A stretch of 64,000 nt of DNA from Humulus lupulus (lineage: Eukaryota; Streptophyta; Magnoliopsida; Rosales; Cannabaceae), in NCBI RefSeq assembly GCF_963169125.1, contig NC_084794.1, positions 155,692,858-155,756,857 on the forward strand, read 5' to 3'. The position numbers and the translations under genes are program-made. The notes under the pieces were generated by a model. That model made no database searches, was not told where the DNA came from, and saw nothing but the letters and a program-made list of their open reading frames with translations. Of this stretch, positions 12,453 through 22,227 are shown one piece after another; position 1 is the stretch's first letter, and every line of letters begins with the position of its first letter.

Positions 12453-12555
12453 GTAGGATTCCCTTAGTACATATACTTGAATTTTTCTTTATCCCTTCGC
12501 TTTTGTTTTTGCATGATCGTTAATTCTCGTACTAACCATGTTTTTGCCTTGGCAG
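12453..12555 (+). other. C antisense gene: intron 2
   Basis: GTAGGATTCC start and CCTTGGCAG end, with a T-rich stretch. The GTAGGATTC donor is identical in D (4944 downwards). Both are in phase 1 and open into an ED-M peptide. Confidence 0.7.
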
Positions 12556-13019
12556 AAGATATGTCTCAGCTTGAGGAGAGCTTGCGAGGTGCGGTTTTCG
12601 GAGGGAACGCCGCCGCGAGGCCAAGAGCGAAGAGGCTCCGAACGTCCAAGAACGCCGCTGGGACACCCACCAAGTCCCCTGCGAAGGAGAAGGATCAAGC
12701 CTCAGCTGCATAGGTCGCAGAAGCGGTCCTTCCTGCCGAAGGGGGAAGCAATATGCCCCCACCGGCTCCGCGAGCTCCACTCGCTGCCCGGGATGTGGGA
12801 ACGGAGGTCAGGACATCGGCCATCGTACCTTCCGATGTACGCATCCCAGTCAATCCCCAGGACCTAGAGAAGATCCCCGAGGCCTTTCGGGGAATGGTGT
12901 ATGAGTCGGCGAACTACGCCATCAGCCACATATACAAGTTCACCGAGAAGGAGCTCCGGGCCATCGAGACAATGAGCCCGGTGGGCGTGCTGGAGTCTTC
13001 ACTAGGCATGGCCATGACG

Positions 13020-13115
13020 GTAAGCTAACCTTAACCTTTTTGTGGTTTTTGACATTGTTATATTTTGCCCTGTTTTTATTTTTATTCTAAGGCAATCGTC
13101 TTTCCGTCTTCGCAG
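13020..13115 (+). other. C antisense gene: intron 3
   Basis: GTAAGCTAAC start and TCTTCGCAG end, T-rich, phase 0. It lies directly before the coiled coil, as in B (32077-32157) and D (4446-4370). Confidence 0.75.
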
Positions 13116-13574
13116 AGCGTTGTCGCCCTTCACCGGAGAATCATCAGGACCAAAACTCAGCTCGGGGACATGAGGGACGAGCATCAGACTACCCTGCAGG
13201 CGGCCAAGGATGCCCTGGCAGCCTCGCAGGTCGAGCTGGAGAAAACTCGGTTGAAAGTCCAAGAGCTCGAGACCTCCCTTGCCACCTCGAGGACGGACCT
13301 AGACACCGCGAAGACTGAGGTCCAAGCTGCCCAGGCGGCCTTAGAGGCCGAGCGGACAACTTCGGAAAAGTCCATGGAAGATCTGTTCTACCACTGCTGG
13401 GCCTAAAATCCAGATGCGGACTTCTCCTTCATGTCAGCGAGCCTCTGGGAGCACTTGCTGGTGAAGTTCCAAGCTCGCCTTGATAAAGAGGCTCCCTCGG
13501 AGACCGGGGATGGTTCTGGCACAACTGAGCGAGGTGAGATGGTGACCTCCAAGGGCCCACCTGGCGAAGCTTAG

Positions 13575-13724
13575 GGCGTTTCTTTTCTTGTGCCCCCCAA
13601 TATTTTTTAAATAAATTTTATGTAACCTTTGCATGAGGTGCCTTTACCTCGAGACAATTTGCTTTAACGCTTTTAATTGATCATCTCTTTTTTGTCTTTA
13701 CGCACTTCGGCTACAATTTCTTGA
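13575..13724. other. C: spacer after the antisense gene
   Basis: AT-rich, with an AATAAA at about 13608-13613 that could serve as polyadenylation signal for the antisense gene. It passes into the tandem array. Confidence 0.35.
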
Positions 13725-14530
13725 AAAACTTAGTTTATGCTGATCTTTTTCCATATCTCGAGCTCTTTAGGGAGAACAACGATCCATAGACTTAAACCAA
13801 CTTCTAAGTTTTATGACCCGGTTAGGACCAGGAACTTAATTTGAAAACTTAGTTCGCGTTAACTTTTATCCATATCTCGAGCTCTTTAAGAAGAACAGCG
13901 ATCAATAGATTTAAATCAACTTCTAAGTTTTATGACCCGGTTAAGACCAGGAACTTAATTTGAAAACTTAGTTCGCGTTAACTTTTATCCATATCTCGAG
14001 CTCTTTAAGAAGAACAACGATCAATAGATTTAAATCAACTTCTAAGTTTTATGACCCGGTTAAGATCAGGAACTTAATTTAAAAACTTAGTTCGCGTTAA
14101 CTTTTATCCATATCTCGAGCTCTTTAAGAAGAACATCGATCAATAGATTTAAATCAACTTCTAAGTTTTATGACCTGGTTAAGACCAGGAACTTAATTTG
14201 AAAACTTAGTTCGTGTTAACTTTTATCCATATCTCGAGCTCTTTAAGAAGAACATCAATCAATAGATTTAAATCAACTTCTAAGTTTTATGACCTGGTTA
14301 AGACCAGGAACTTAATTTGAAAACTTAGTTCGCGTTAACTTTTATCCATATCTTGAGCTCTTTAAGAAGAGCAGCGATCAATAGATTTAAATCAACTTCT
14401 AAGTTTTATGACCCGGTTAAGACCAGGATAGGACTTAGTTAGCATTAATCCTTATCAATATCTCGTGTTTTTAAGAAAAACAACGGTCAATCGATATGAA
14501 TCAACTTCTAAGTCATTAAGGAGACCTGGT
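13725..14530. repeat. C: tandem repeat, 119-bp unit, about six to seven copies
   Basis: The phrase TATCTCGAGCTCTTTAAGAA recurs at a regular 119-base step (about 13754, 13873, 13992, 14111, 14230, 14349), followed by a shortened copy. Neighbouring units differ by only a few bases, and the outer copies are more diverged. The array fills the gap between the converging stops of the antisense gene and pol. No ORF crosses it. Confidence 0.9.
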
Positions 14531-14667
14531 TATATCCAGGTACCATATGCCCCCCAAGTAACTGGGAAAGGGTCATTCGTGGTTACTTTAGATTACACTT
14601 GCAAACATACATAAAAGTTGATTCTCATTAATACATAAAAAGTGGCCTTCCAATCCTTACAAGTGAA
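14531..14667. other. C: short spacer after pol
   Basis: Contains a CCCCCCAAGTAACTGGG block near 14551. Nothing else is recognised. Confidence 0.4.
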
Positions 14668-17393
14668 TTACTGATAATATTTCTTTAAGTGGATGGTGTT
14701 CCAAGTGCGCGGGACCGCCCCTCCATTAAGCCGGGCTAACTTATAAGTTCCCTCCTTAATGATTTCGATGACCTGGTATGGTCCTTCCCAGTTTGGTCCC
14801 AAAACTCCATCTTTGGGATCTTTCCCGACCAGGAAAACTCTCCTTAGGACCAGGTCGCCAACGCTGAAGGCGGTCTTTTTTACCTTGGCGTTGAAGTAGC
14901 GAGTGATTTTCTGCTGATAATGGGCGAGCTAGAGTTGCGAATCCTCTCGCCTTTCATCAACTAGATCGAGGGAATTGCACAGGAGCTCATGGTTTTGATC
15001 ATGGTTGTAAGACTGGACTCTTTGCGAAAGCACCTTAATTTCCACGGGGAGGACTGCCTCACTCCCAAAGGTTAGGGAAAGGGAGTATGACCCGTAGGAG
15101 TCTGATGTGAGGTCCGGTATGCCCATAGGACCTGGGGGAGCTGTTCTGGCCAGACCCCCTTTGCTTTGTCTAATCTCTTCTTGAGGCTCGCCTTTAGGGT
15201 CTTGTTGACAGCTTCGACCTGGCCATTCGCCTGAGGATAGGCCATGGAGGACAAACTTTTCACAATTCTGTGCCTCTCGCAAAACTCGGTGAACAGGTCG
15301 CTGTCGAATTGGGTGCTGTTGTCGGAAACGATCTTCTTGGGTAGGCCAAATCAACAGATGATGCTTTTAACCATGAAGTCCAGCACCTTTTTGGATGTTA
15401 TCGTTGCCAAAGGTTCTGCCTTAGCCCACTTAGTGAAGTAGTCGATGGCTACCACAGCGTAATGGACCCCGCCTTTTCCAGTGGGGAGGGCGCCAACCAA
15501 GTCTATCCCCCAAATGGAAAACGGCCATGGGGACGAGATCATCTTCAGCTCGACTGGAGGAGCTCGGGCAACTGCGGCAAATCGCTGGCACCTGTCGCAC
15601 TTCTTCACGTATGAGATCGAGTCCTTGGATAGAGTTGGCCAGTAGTAGCCCTGCCTCAGGACTTTTAAGGCCAAGCTTTGCCCCCCAATGTGGTCTCCGC
15701 AAAATCCTTCATGCACTTCCTGCAGGTTGGACTTTGCTTCGCCTGGAAGAACACACTGGAGGAGAGGTAGGGAGTGCCCACATCGGTACAACACCCCATC
15801 GATTATCGTGTACCTAGGAGCTTGGTACATGACTCACCGTGCATCGTTACGCCCTTTAGGTAGCTTGCCTTCGGCAAGATACTCAAGAATGGGGGTCATC
15901 CAGGTCGGCCTGGCATCGATCATCTCGACCTCCGTCCTGACATCTTCTACGCTTGGTTTCTCCAGGAATTCAACTGGTACTAGCCCCAAGGTCTCCGTTT
16001 CCCCAGAGGTGGGGAGCTTGGCAAGAGCGTTTGCGTTAGCGTTCTGCTCCCGAGGTATCTGTTCGATCGAGCCTCGCTCAAACGCGGATAGCTCAACTTT
16101 TACCTTTTCTGGATAGGCAGCCATCTTGGGTCCCCGTGCTTGATATTCGCCCAGAACCTGGTTGACCACGAGTTGGGAGTCACTGAAGCACTGGACGGAG
16201 CTCGCCTTTAACTCCTGAGATATCCTCAGTCCCGCCAGCAAAGCTTCGTACTCAGCCTCGTTGTTGGAGGCTTTGAATCTGAAACTTAGCGCCGAGTGAA
16301 ATCTATGTCCCTCAGGGGATATCAGAATGATTCCAGCTCCGGAGCCGTTCTCGTTGGATGAAACATCCACAAAGATTCTCCACGAAGCCAAGGGCGAGAT
16401 GTTTTGGGGTGAGTTCTCTATGGGATCCTCTTGGAATCCCGTGCATTCTGCCATAAAATCGGCCAGGGCCTGACTTTTAATAGCAGTTCGCGGAGTGTAC
16501 AGAATTTCGAACTGACTAAGCTCGACGGCCCACTTTAACAAACGTCTCGATGCTTCAGGTTTTTGCAAAACCTGCCTTAAAGGTTGATCAATCATGACGT
16601 GAATCGAGTGGGACTGGAAGTCGGCCTAAGCTTTCGCGAAGCCGTGATAAGGCAGAATGCCAATTTCTCCATCAGCGGATATCGGGACTCAGCCCCGAGA
16701 AGTCTCTTGCTGATGTAGTAGACTGGTTTCTGAACTTGGTCGTCCTCTCGTACCAGTACGGCACTAGCTACGTCCTCAGTGACAGCCAGGTAGAGAAAAA
16801 AGAGGCTCTCCTGCCTTTGGTTTGGATAGCACGGGCGGCTCAGCCAGATGTGCTTTCAGGTCGAGGAATGTGCTTTCGCACTCTACTGACCATTCGAACT
16901 TCTTGTTACCTCACAGCAGGTTGTAGAAGGGCAAACACTTATCGGTGGACTTGGAAATGAACTGGTTGAGGGCCGCCACCCTTCCTGTCAGGCCTTGGAC
17001 ATCTTTTCGCGACCTGGGAGAAGGAAGTTCGAGCACGGATCTGATCTTGTCGGGGTTTGCCTCGATTCCTTGGGTATTGACTATGAACCCCAAGAATTTC
17101 CCTGACGCGACACCAAAAGTGCATTTCTGTGGATTTAGCCTCATGCCATATTTCCGTAGTATCTTAAAACATTCTTCCAAGTCGGAAACATGGTTATCGG
17201 CAATCTTTGACTTGACTAGCATGTCATCAACGTACACTTTCATATTTTTTCCGATCTGGTCTGCGATCATTCTATTTACTAGCCTTTGATAGGTAGCTCC
17301 GACGTTCTTCAGACCGAACGACATGACCATGTAACAATAGACGTTAGTTGGGGTCATGAAGCTGGAGTTTGGAGACTGTCCGAGACCCTTCAC
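14668..17393 (-). pseudogene. C pol: truncated RT, two RNase H parts, integrase
   Basis: Minus-strand reading order: RT from 17393 (YCYMVMSFGLKN, then catalytic YVDDML intact near 17230), thumb and connection (TGRVAALNQFISKSTDKCLP), then an archaeal-type RNase H typical of Tat elements (FVDVSSN where VDGSSN is usual; ASNNEAEYEALLAGL), integrase zinc-binding region (HEGFCGDHIGG, CDRCQRF), integrase core (GIDLVGALP; SDNSTQFDSDLF, with S for the usual G; ANGQVEAVNKTLK), and the ending LKKYYQ with TAA at 14668. RT lacks everything before YCYMVM because of a deletion joining it to protease. Stops interrupt it at about 16911, 15830 and 15351, with a frameshift near 14930. These enzymes copy element RNA to DNA and insert it; this copy cannot. 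Confidence 0.85.
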
Positions 17394-20101
17394 CTAGGGT
17401 GATCACTAACTCGGTCGTCCCAATCGCTGCTGATCCTTCTCCCGAAAAACCATACAACATCATGGAGGTTGCCTTCAGCTCGGTGACAGTCAAACCCATC
17501 TTCTCTAAGGTAGATCAGAATAAAAGGTTCAGAACTCCCATTGTCTATCAGTACCCTCCTCACCCTCCGATTGGCGAGCTGGACTGCTACGACCAGAGGA
17601 TCATTGTGAGGGAACTGGACATGGCCCGCATCTTCCTCCGTGAAAATGATTGGTTGCCTTTCCAATCGCTGTTGCTTTGACTGATGCTGTTCTGGAATGA
17701 AATCCACTCTGTTATGAGCCTTTAGTTCATTCACGTATCTCTTCTGGGTGCCTCTGCTCGTGCTGGCCATGTGCGGACCTCCAGAGATGGTGGATATCTC
17801 CCCCCCTACAACAGGGGGAGGGATATCCTGATCTAAACGAGACCTGGGCTGACTGGCCGGGACATCCGGAGCAGGTCGGTTTGCTAGAACCCTGTTCCGT
17901 GCGTATTGAGCCAAGGGGCCAGCTCGGATGAGAGTCTCGATCTCGTCTTTTAGGTGTCTGCAATCGTCGGTATTGTGGCCGACGTCGTTATGAAAACGAC
18001 AAAACTTAGAAGTGTCTCTCTTCCCCTTGTGGTGCTTTAATGGCTCCGGCCTCTTCCAAGGGACTCGAGTAGAGTTGGCTAGGAAGATATTCTCCCTAGA
18101 CTGGGTTAGCTCGGTATAATTCGGGAAGACGGGCTTAAACTTGTCTATGGATTTGTTCTTCTTTTGGTCGTGCAGACTGTTTTCTCCATTTCCCTTTCTT
18201 TTGCCTCCACCGGGCTGGTTGTTCTATGTGGCGTTTTGGGTCACTGCCACGACCTCCGGCCTCACTCTAGCGGGCTGTTCGGGGTCCTGGCTAGTTCCCG
18301 CAGCTTCGGCTTCGCCTTCCTCCAAGTTTATCCATTCTTGGGCTCTGTTAAGGAATTCGTTAACCGAGTTGACTCCCTTCCTTTGTATATCCTTCCAGAG
18401 ATCTCCTCCGACGAGGATTCCAGTTCTCATGGCCATGAGCTTGGAGCTATCATCCGCGTCTCTGGCTCGAGCAGTAACATTCACGAATCTGCTCAGATAG
18501 GCCTTCAGAGTCTCACCGGGCTGCTGCCTCACATTAGCCAGGGATTCGGCCTGAACACGGGCGGCCTGAGAGGCTCGGAATGCCCTTTTGAAATCTGCTG
18601 AGAAAGTCTTCCAGGAGCTGATTGACTGTCTTTTACTTTGCTTGAACCACTGCCTGGCAGGTCCAGTCAGTGTGGAGGGGAAGATTAAACATCTCAGCTT
18701 GGGGCCAATGTTGTGGGCCATCATCAGGGTGTTGAACATCCCTAGATGGTTCGATGGGTCTCTGTCCCCATTGAACTTTGACAAGTGGGGCATACGGAGA
18801 CCAGATGGGTACGCCGTTGCTACTATGCTGGGGGAGAAGAGTTCCATCTCGTCCCCCGAATCGTATTCGTCTTTTTCTTTTTCTGATAGGAGCTTCCTCA
18901 TCAGCTCCTCCATCTGGGTCAAGCGTTCGAGGGTTTGGTCTTGATGTCCTTGGTTATTCCAGGGCTGTTCAACAGCTCCAGATCCATTGTACATATTTGG
19001 TGGGTTATTGCCCCTCCTATCTTGAGATAGGTTATTTGGGACATTCCCCCCGTTACGTACTTCGGACAGAGCCCCCCTTGAGCGAGCATGGCCATCTCCT
19101 CCTGCTTGTTCCCCTCTATGAGAGTTGAGGCGATCTCGCAGGTCGCCTCCGTGGGTGGTTTGATGACTTTGCGCCGAACTCAGACGCTGGCGCAGGTCTC
19201 CCCCAGAGAGATCACTCCAGCGACTGCCGGTCCAATGGCTCCTGCTAGATAGGCTTGTAGTCCGCCTATGGTGCTGAGGATCTGGGCTTTCCCTCGGTGC
19301 CCTGCTACGCCGGGAAGGTCCTACCAATGGTGGATTTCTCCTACTAATCCCATAGGCTGGGATGTCTCGGACGGGCCGAGGAGGAGACAGATATCTGATT
19401 GGAGAAGGAGGATGCCTGACTGGAGAGGCTATCCTAGTTCCGTCAGGACGGATCAAGTTTAGTGGGGGCCTTTCGGCCCTGCCAACCTGCTGGTCCCGCT
19501 CCTGGCGATCTGGACGAGGCGGAGGATGGTTGTTGGGAACGGGCTGATGTCGTGAGCCCGCTCCGGATCTCCTTCGAGAATTTCCTCGAGCTCTTCTGGG
19601 CATCCAAGAGGGTGGTTGGGAGCTAGGAGTCGACGTCCTAACCGAACGGTTGTATTGCTGTTGTTCGGCTCTAGGCATTCCTCCGAAGTCTGCCTCTCGA
19701 TGGTGTGATGAAGGGATGGAGTTGGGCGTCAGAAGTCTGTCTGAGCGGCTACGCCTGGATCGATTATCCCGGCAAGACTTAGAAGCCTCACCTTGCCTCT
19801 CTCCGACGTTAGCGTCAGTTGTGAGAGGGGGTAGTCGGGCCAGCATATCCTTAATCTGCTGATTAGATGTTGCTAACTGGCTCCTCAGCTGAGCGTTCTC
19901 CATCTCCACTGCAGTATAGTAACAGGGGTTCGGATTAGGCGGTCGAGGCGCCGAACTACCAGTATCATCTTGGCCCGCCGGCTGCTTTCCTGGCCGCTGC
20001 TGGACTTTAGGAACTTGTTCACCAGGGATGGCAGTATGATGAGCCTCCTGCCCACCATGTTGCTCTGTTTCGTTACTGTGCCTGGATCGAGTTGTCACCA
20101 T
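17390..20101 (-). pseudogene. C gag and protease
   Basis: Starts at the ATG at 20101 (MVTTRSRHSN). The first 400 residues or so are Arg/Ser/Pro-rich. They are followed by the gag core (MPHLSKFNGDRDPSNHLGMF, WFKQSKRQSISSWKTF, GETLKAYLSRF). After a TAG at 18224-18226 the frame continues with a knuckle of the Tat type (CRFHNDVGHNTDDC, about 17950-18000). Protease follows with active site IDNGSS near 17520, after which a frameshift and a deletion end it at 17390. Gag forms the particle; protease cuts the polyprotein. The long frame upstream of 20101 runs into the 5' LTR and is not used, since the ATG follows the LTR and priming region. Confidence 0.85.
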
Positions 20102-20116
20102 AGTTGGATGTTTGCG

Positions 20117-20157
20117 ACAGCACTCAATCGGACTTGCTCTCAATGAAAGCACGAAAC
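20117..20157 (-). other. C: presumed primer-binding region
   Basis: Directly after the 5' LTR, the minus strand reads GTTTCGTGCTTTCATTGAGAGC. B has the same GTGCTTT(A)ATTGAGAGC at the same place. I see no match to the 3' end of a common tRNA, and the piece can fold into a six-pair hairpin (GCTTTC/GAGAGC). Confidence 0.5.
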
Positions 20158-20916
20158 TGTTGACGCGGTTCTTCGCCAAATTGGTAATTAAGAAAATGAA
20201 GAGAAAGGGATTAGTGCTAACTGTGAACCAAAACAGATATAAGATCTCAGAAAAGGAAAGAGGTGACACAAGACACGTTTTTGAGTGGTTCAAAGGTTAA
20301 AATCCTTCTACTCCACTAGTCAGTATTATTGCTCTATACTGGATATTTGATTACAGGGCCTTTTTTACAACAGAGAATCTAACCCTTATTAAGTCCCAGG
20401 GTCTCCATATTTATAGGAGAAGGCACCTAGGAGTTGGTAAGAAGGTCATCCCATGACCCTCTTATCTATCACATCAACTTTGTGACATTCATGATTAATT
20501 CCTAAACCTGACACATTAGTATGGTCAAATCGATAGGTAAGGAGATAATGGGCTGCACGGCCCAACCCAGTCGTGGGTGTCTGAATACGCATGCTCCTGC
20601 TGCGTGTCTGAGAAGTCAGGGGCATATCAGACTCGTGATGTCTGATATATGCACGTTTACCTTGCGTGTGTTGACTTTACAAAGGGTCACAACCTTCATA
20701 CCCAGTTCGTACTGGGAGCTGGATACTTAACTCGACCATAGGCCTTTAGAATCCGGGGTCAAGTCTTGTGCAATCTTGGCGAACCCTTGAGTTTCCTCGA
20801 GCTAAGTAGGTACGACCTAATGACAGGAGCTCCGGTCTGCGGGACGTCCACGAGATAACTATGATTAGGCCGCAGCTCGGCTCGCTAATCAGCCCGTGGG
20901 AAAAACAGGGCATACA
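20158..20916 (-). repeat. C: 5' LTR
   Basis: Starts TGTTGACGCGG and ends GGGCATACA. Partner of 6877-7605, with scattered substitutions and about 40 extra bases at 20241-20284. Confidence 0.85.
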
Positions 20917-20921
20917 AAAAT

Positions 20922-21225
20922 GGCTTATCTACTTTGGTGTACCAAAACTTAAACCAAACCACATACATAACTGAAATAAAAAGGAAAGAATTGGAAAACT
21001 TCATAAACATGTACATAAACGAGTAGAAGAATTTTAAGGCAGAGAAAAAAACACGTACTTACAAGTTGGTTCTTGATTGAAGTTTGGAGGGGTGAGGAAA
21101 GTCTAGATTGAAAATGAATTTATAGGAAGAAATCACCAAAGGGCATCGAGAATTCGAGGCTTTCAAGAAAGAGAGAAAAAGGGTGTTTGAATGCAAAGGT
21201 GGTGAAAAATTAGGTTATGCACTCC
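20922..21225 (-). other. D antisense gene: leader exon and first part of leader intron
   Basis: On the minus strand a leader runs from the TATA box to a good donor, CAACTT|GTAAGTACG, at 21063/21062. The intron then continues through the C insertion to about 6485. The leader is rich in CT runs (CCCTTTTTCTCTC) and has no long ORF. Confidence 0.5.
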
Positions 21226-21233
21226 TATATATA
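21226..21233 (-). promoter_or_regulatory. D: TATA box for the antisense gene
   Basis: TATATATA on the minus strand, 265 bp from the edge of the 3' LTR of D and pointing at the antisense gene. B and C match in position. C's insertion left the promoter more than 14 kb from its coding exons. Confidence 0.6.
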
Positions 21234-21482
21234 AGTAAATTTTGGGGAAGAATCAGAGCCACACGATCTAAGTAGTTCGAGATCTAAGGGCTAAGATTAA
21301 ATGAACCAAACGGCAACAAAAGGTTGACAAGACAACTATCAGAGTACTCGAAACCTGAACATATGCCTATAACAAACAAACATGTGACCTACACTCGATT
21401 TGGTAGGTGGGCACATTTTCCCACAACAAAAGTAGAAAAGCCCATACTTGGCGTGTAAGGATTGACGTCATACACGAGCAAC

Positions 21483-21497
21483 GATTTGGGGGGGAAA
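21483..21497 (+). other. D: polypurine tract
   Basis: GATTTGGGGGGGAAA directly before the LTR start TGTTGT, as expected for a plus-strand element. Confidence 0.75.
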
Positions 21498-22227
21498 TGT
21501 TGTACCCTAAAAATACGAGCTAAATCATCTTGTTTGAGGTACATCTATCAAGCAATAGATGAAGGTTACAAGACTGTGAAGACATTTCATTAACTCCAAA
21601 TTAAATTGCTCGAGATTACATCATCGAGTTAGGCTATCATGAGATCCTCCAGATCACCCCAAATGTCTATGATAGTGATCGAATAATATAGCGTTCATAT
21701 AACCCTTGTCAGTCTTCGAACATTACTCGGGTTAGATCGCCTGAGCGTATAACCTCCAATTTGGGGAATACATTTAGCTCGCGACAGTCCTATGAAGCGC
21801 ATAAAGGGGAATCCCCAGAGACTTGGAGATTCTTTATGTGCAATTAATATGTGTAATTGTCATATAATAAATGCATGATATCACGGAAATTAGCATATTT
21901 AAGATATTTATGTATTTTGGAAAGTTACCCATTCTTGTAAGTTACCAAATTTTGTACGGTTACATAAAATATTTCATCAACCCCTATAAATATGGGGGGA
22001 ATGGATAGTAAAAGGGACTGCATTTTGTATGCAAAAACTCTGCAGAAATTGTCTTAAATAATTTCTCTAAGAGTTCATAAAAAGAATAATATAGACTTGT
22101 GGACTAGGTGGATTTTAACCACCGAACCACATAATAACTCCTTGTGTTATTATTTTACGGTTTATAAAAGCCTAATCATCTTTTTTCTGATTTCTTAATC
22201 CACTGTTGGTGAAAAACCGCGTCAACA
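21498..22227 (+). repeat. D: 3' LTR
   Basis: Begins TGTTGTACCC just after a polypurine tract and ends GCGTCAACA. A TATA-like CCTATAAATATG sits near 21992. The 5' partner is outside the window, so this edge call rests on the PPT and the TG...CA ends. Confidence 0.75.

Larger units (their letters stand above)
10960..13574 (+). pseudogene. C antisense accessory gene: Transposase_28-like domain plus coiled coil, four exons
   Basis: Starts at MAPKRNAPKK and ends PPGEA with TAG at 13572-13574. Exons by splice signal and comparison with D: 10960-11622, 11718-12452, 12556-13019, 13116-13574. Donors are GTAAGT, GTAGGA and GTAAGC; acceptors are GCAG, GCAG and GCAG. Exon 1 holds the gypsy-transposon-type domain (VPLDESF, APFHLPPNSYRLLAGLKYLF, DGFYYLT). 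Exon 2 has an acidic run (EVAEDEDEEDEGDE). Exon 3 has a basic linker, then a helical block (EAFRGMVYESANYAISHIYKFTEK is split here by length). Exon 4 is a strong coiled coil (LEKTRLKVQELETSLATSRT). Defects: TAG after SSASQ, a frameshift near 11270, TGA after DGFYYLT, and one stop each in exons 3 and 4. The gene is convergent with pol. Function unknown; a nucleic-acid-binding or oligomerising protein is only a guess. Confidence 0.75.
6877..20916 (-). mobile_element. C: Tat-type Ty3/gypsy element with antisense accessory gene
   Basis: LTRs of the same family lie at 6877-7605 (3' LTR) and 20158-20916 (5' LTR), both beginning TGTTGA and ending TACA. Flanks AAGAT (6872-6876) and AAAAT (20917-20921) look like a TSD with one mismatch. 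The minus strand reads gag (from 20101), protease, a truncated RT, RNase H and integrase (to 14668). The plus strand reads an accessory gene (10960-13574). Solo LTR L at 8490-10841 is a later insertion. A deletion near 17390 removed the end of protease and the first part of RT, so the copy is non-functional. C sits in the leader intron of D's antisense gene. Confidence 0.85.
2520..22227 (+). mobile_element. D: Tat-type Ty3/gypsy element, left end outside window, split by C
   Basis: D reads on the plus strand. The window holds the end of its pol (2520-3068), a convergent antisense gene (3835-6460 with its leader and promoter at 20922-21233), a polypurine tract (21483-21497) and the 3' LTR (21498-22227). 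Gag, protease, RT and the 5' LTR lie to the left of J, outside the window. The element is split by C at 6877-20916. The region right of 22227 is an Athila-like LTR, so D was probably inserted into it; GGATA at 22228-22232 is the expected TSD, with its partner unseen. Confidence 0.75.

Noticed and set aside
13725..14530. Possible CRISPR array because of regular spacing
   Set aside because: The whole 119-bp unit is repeated with no unique spacers, and this is plant DNA.
18141..19862. Several plus-strand ORFs of 60-145 codons
   Set aside because: They are antisense shadows of the gag gene of C; no motifs, and they change frame at random.
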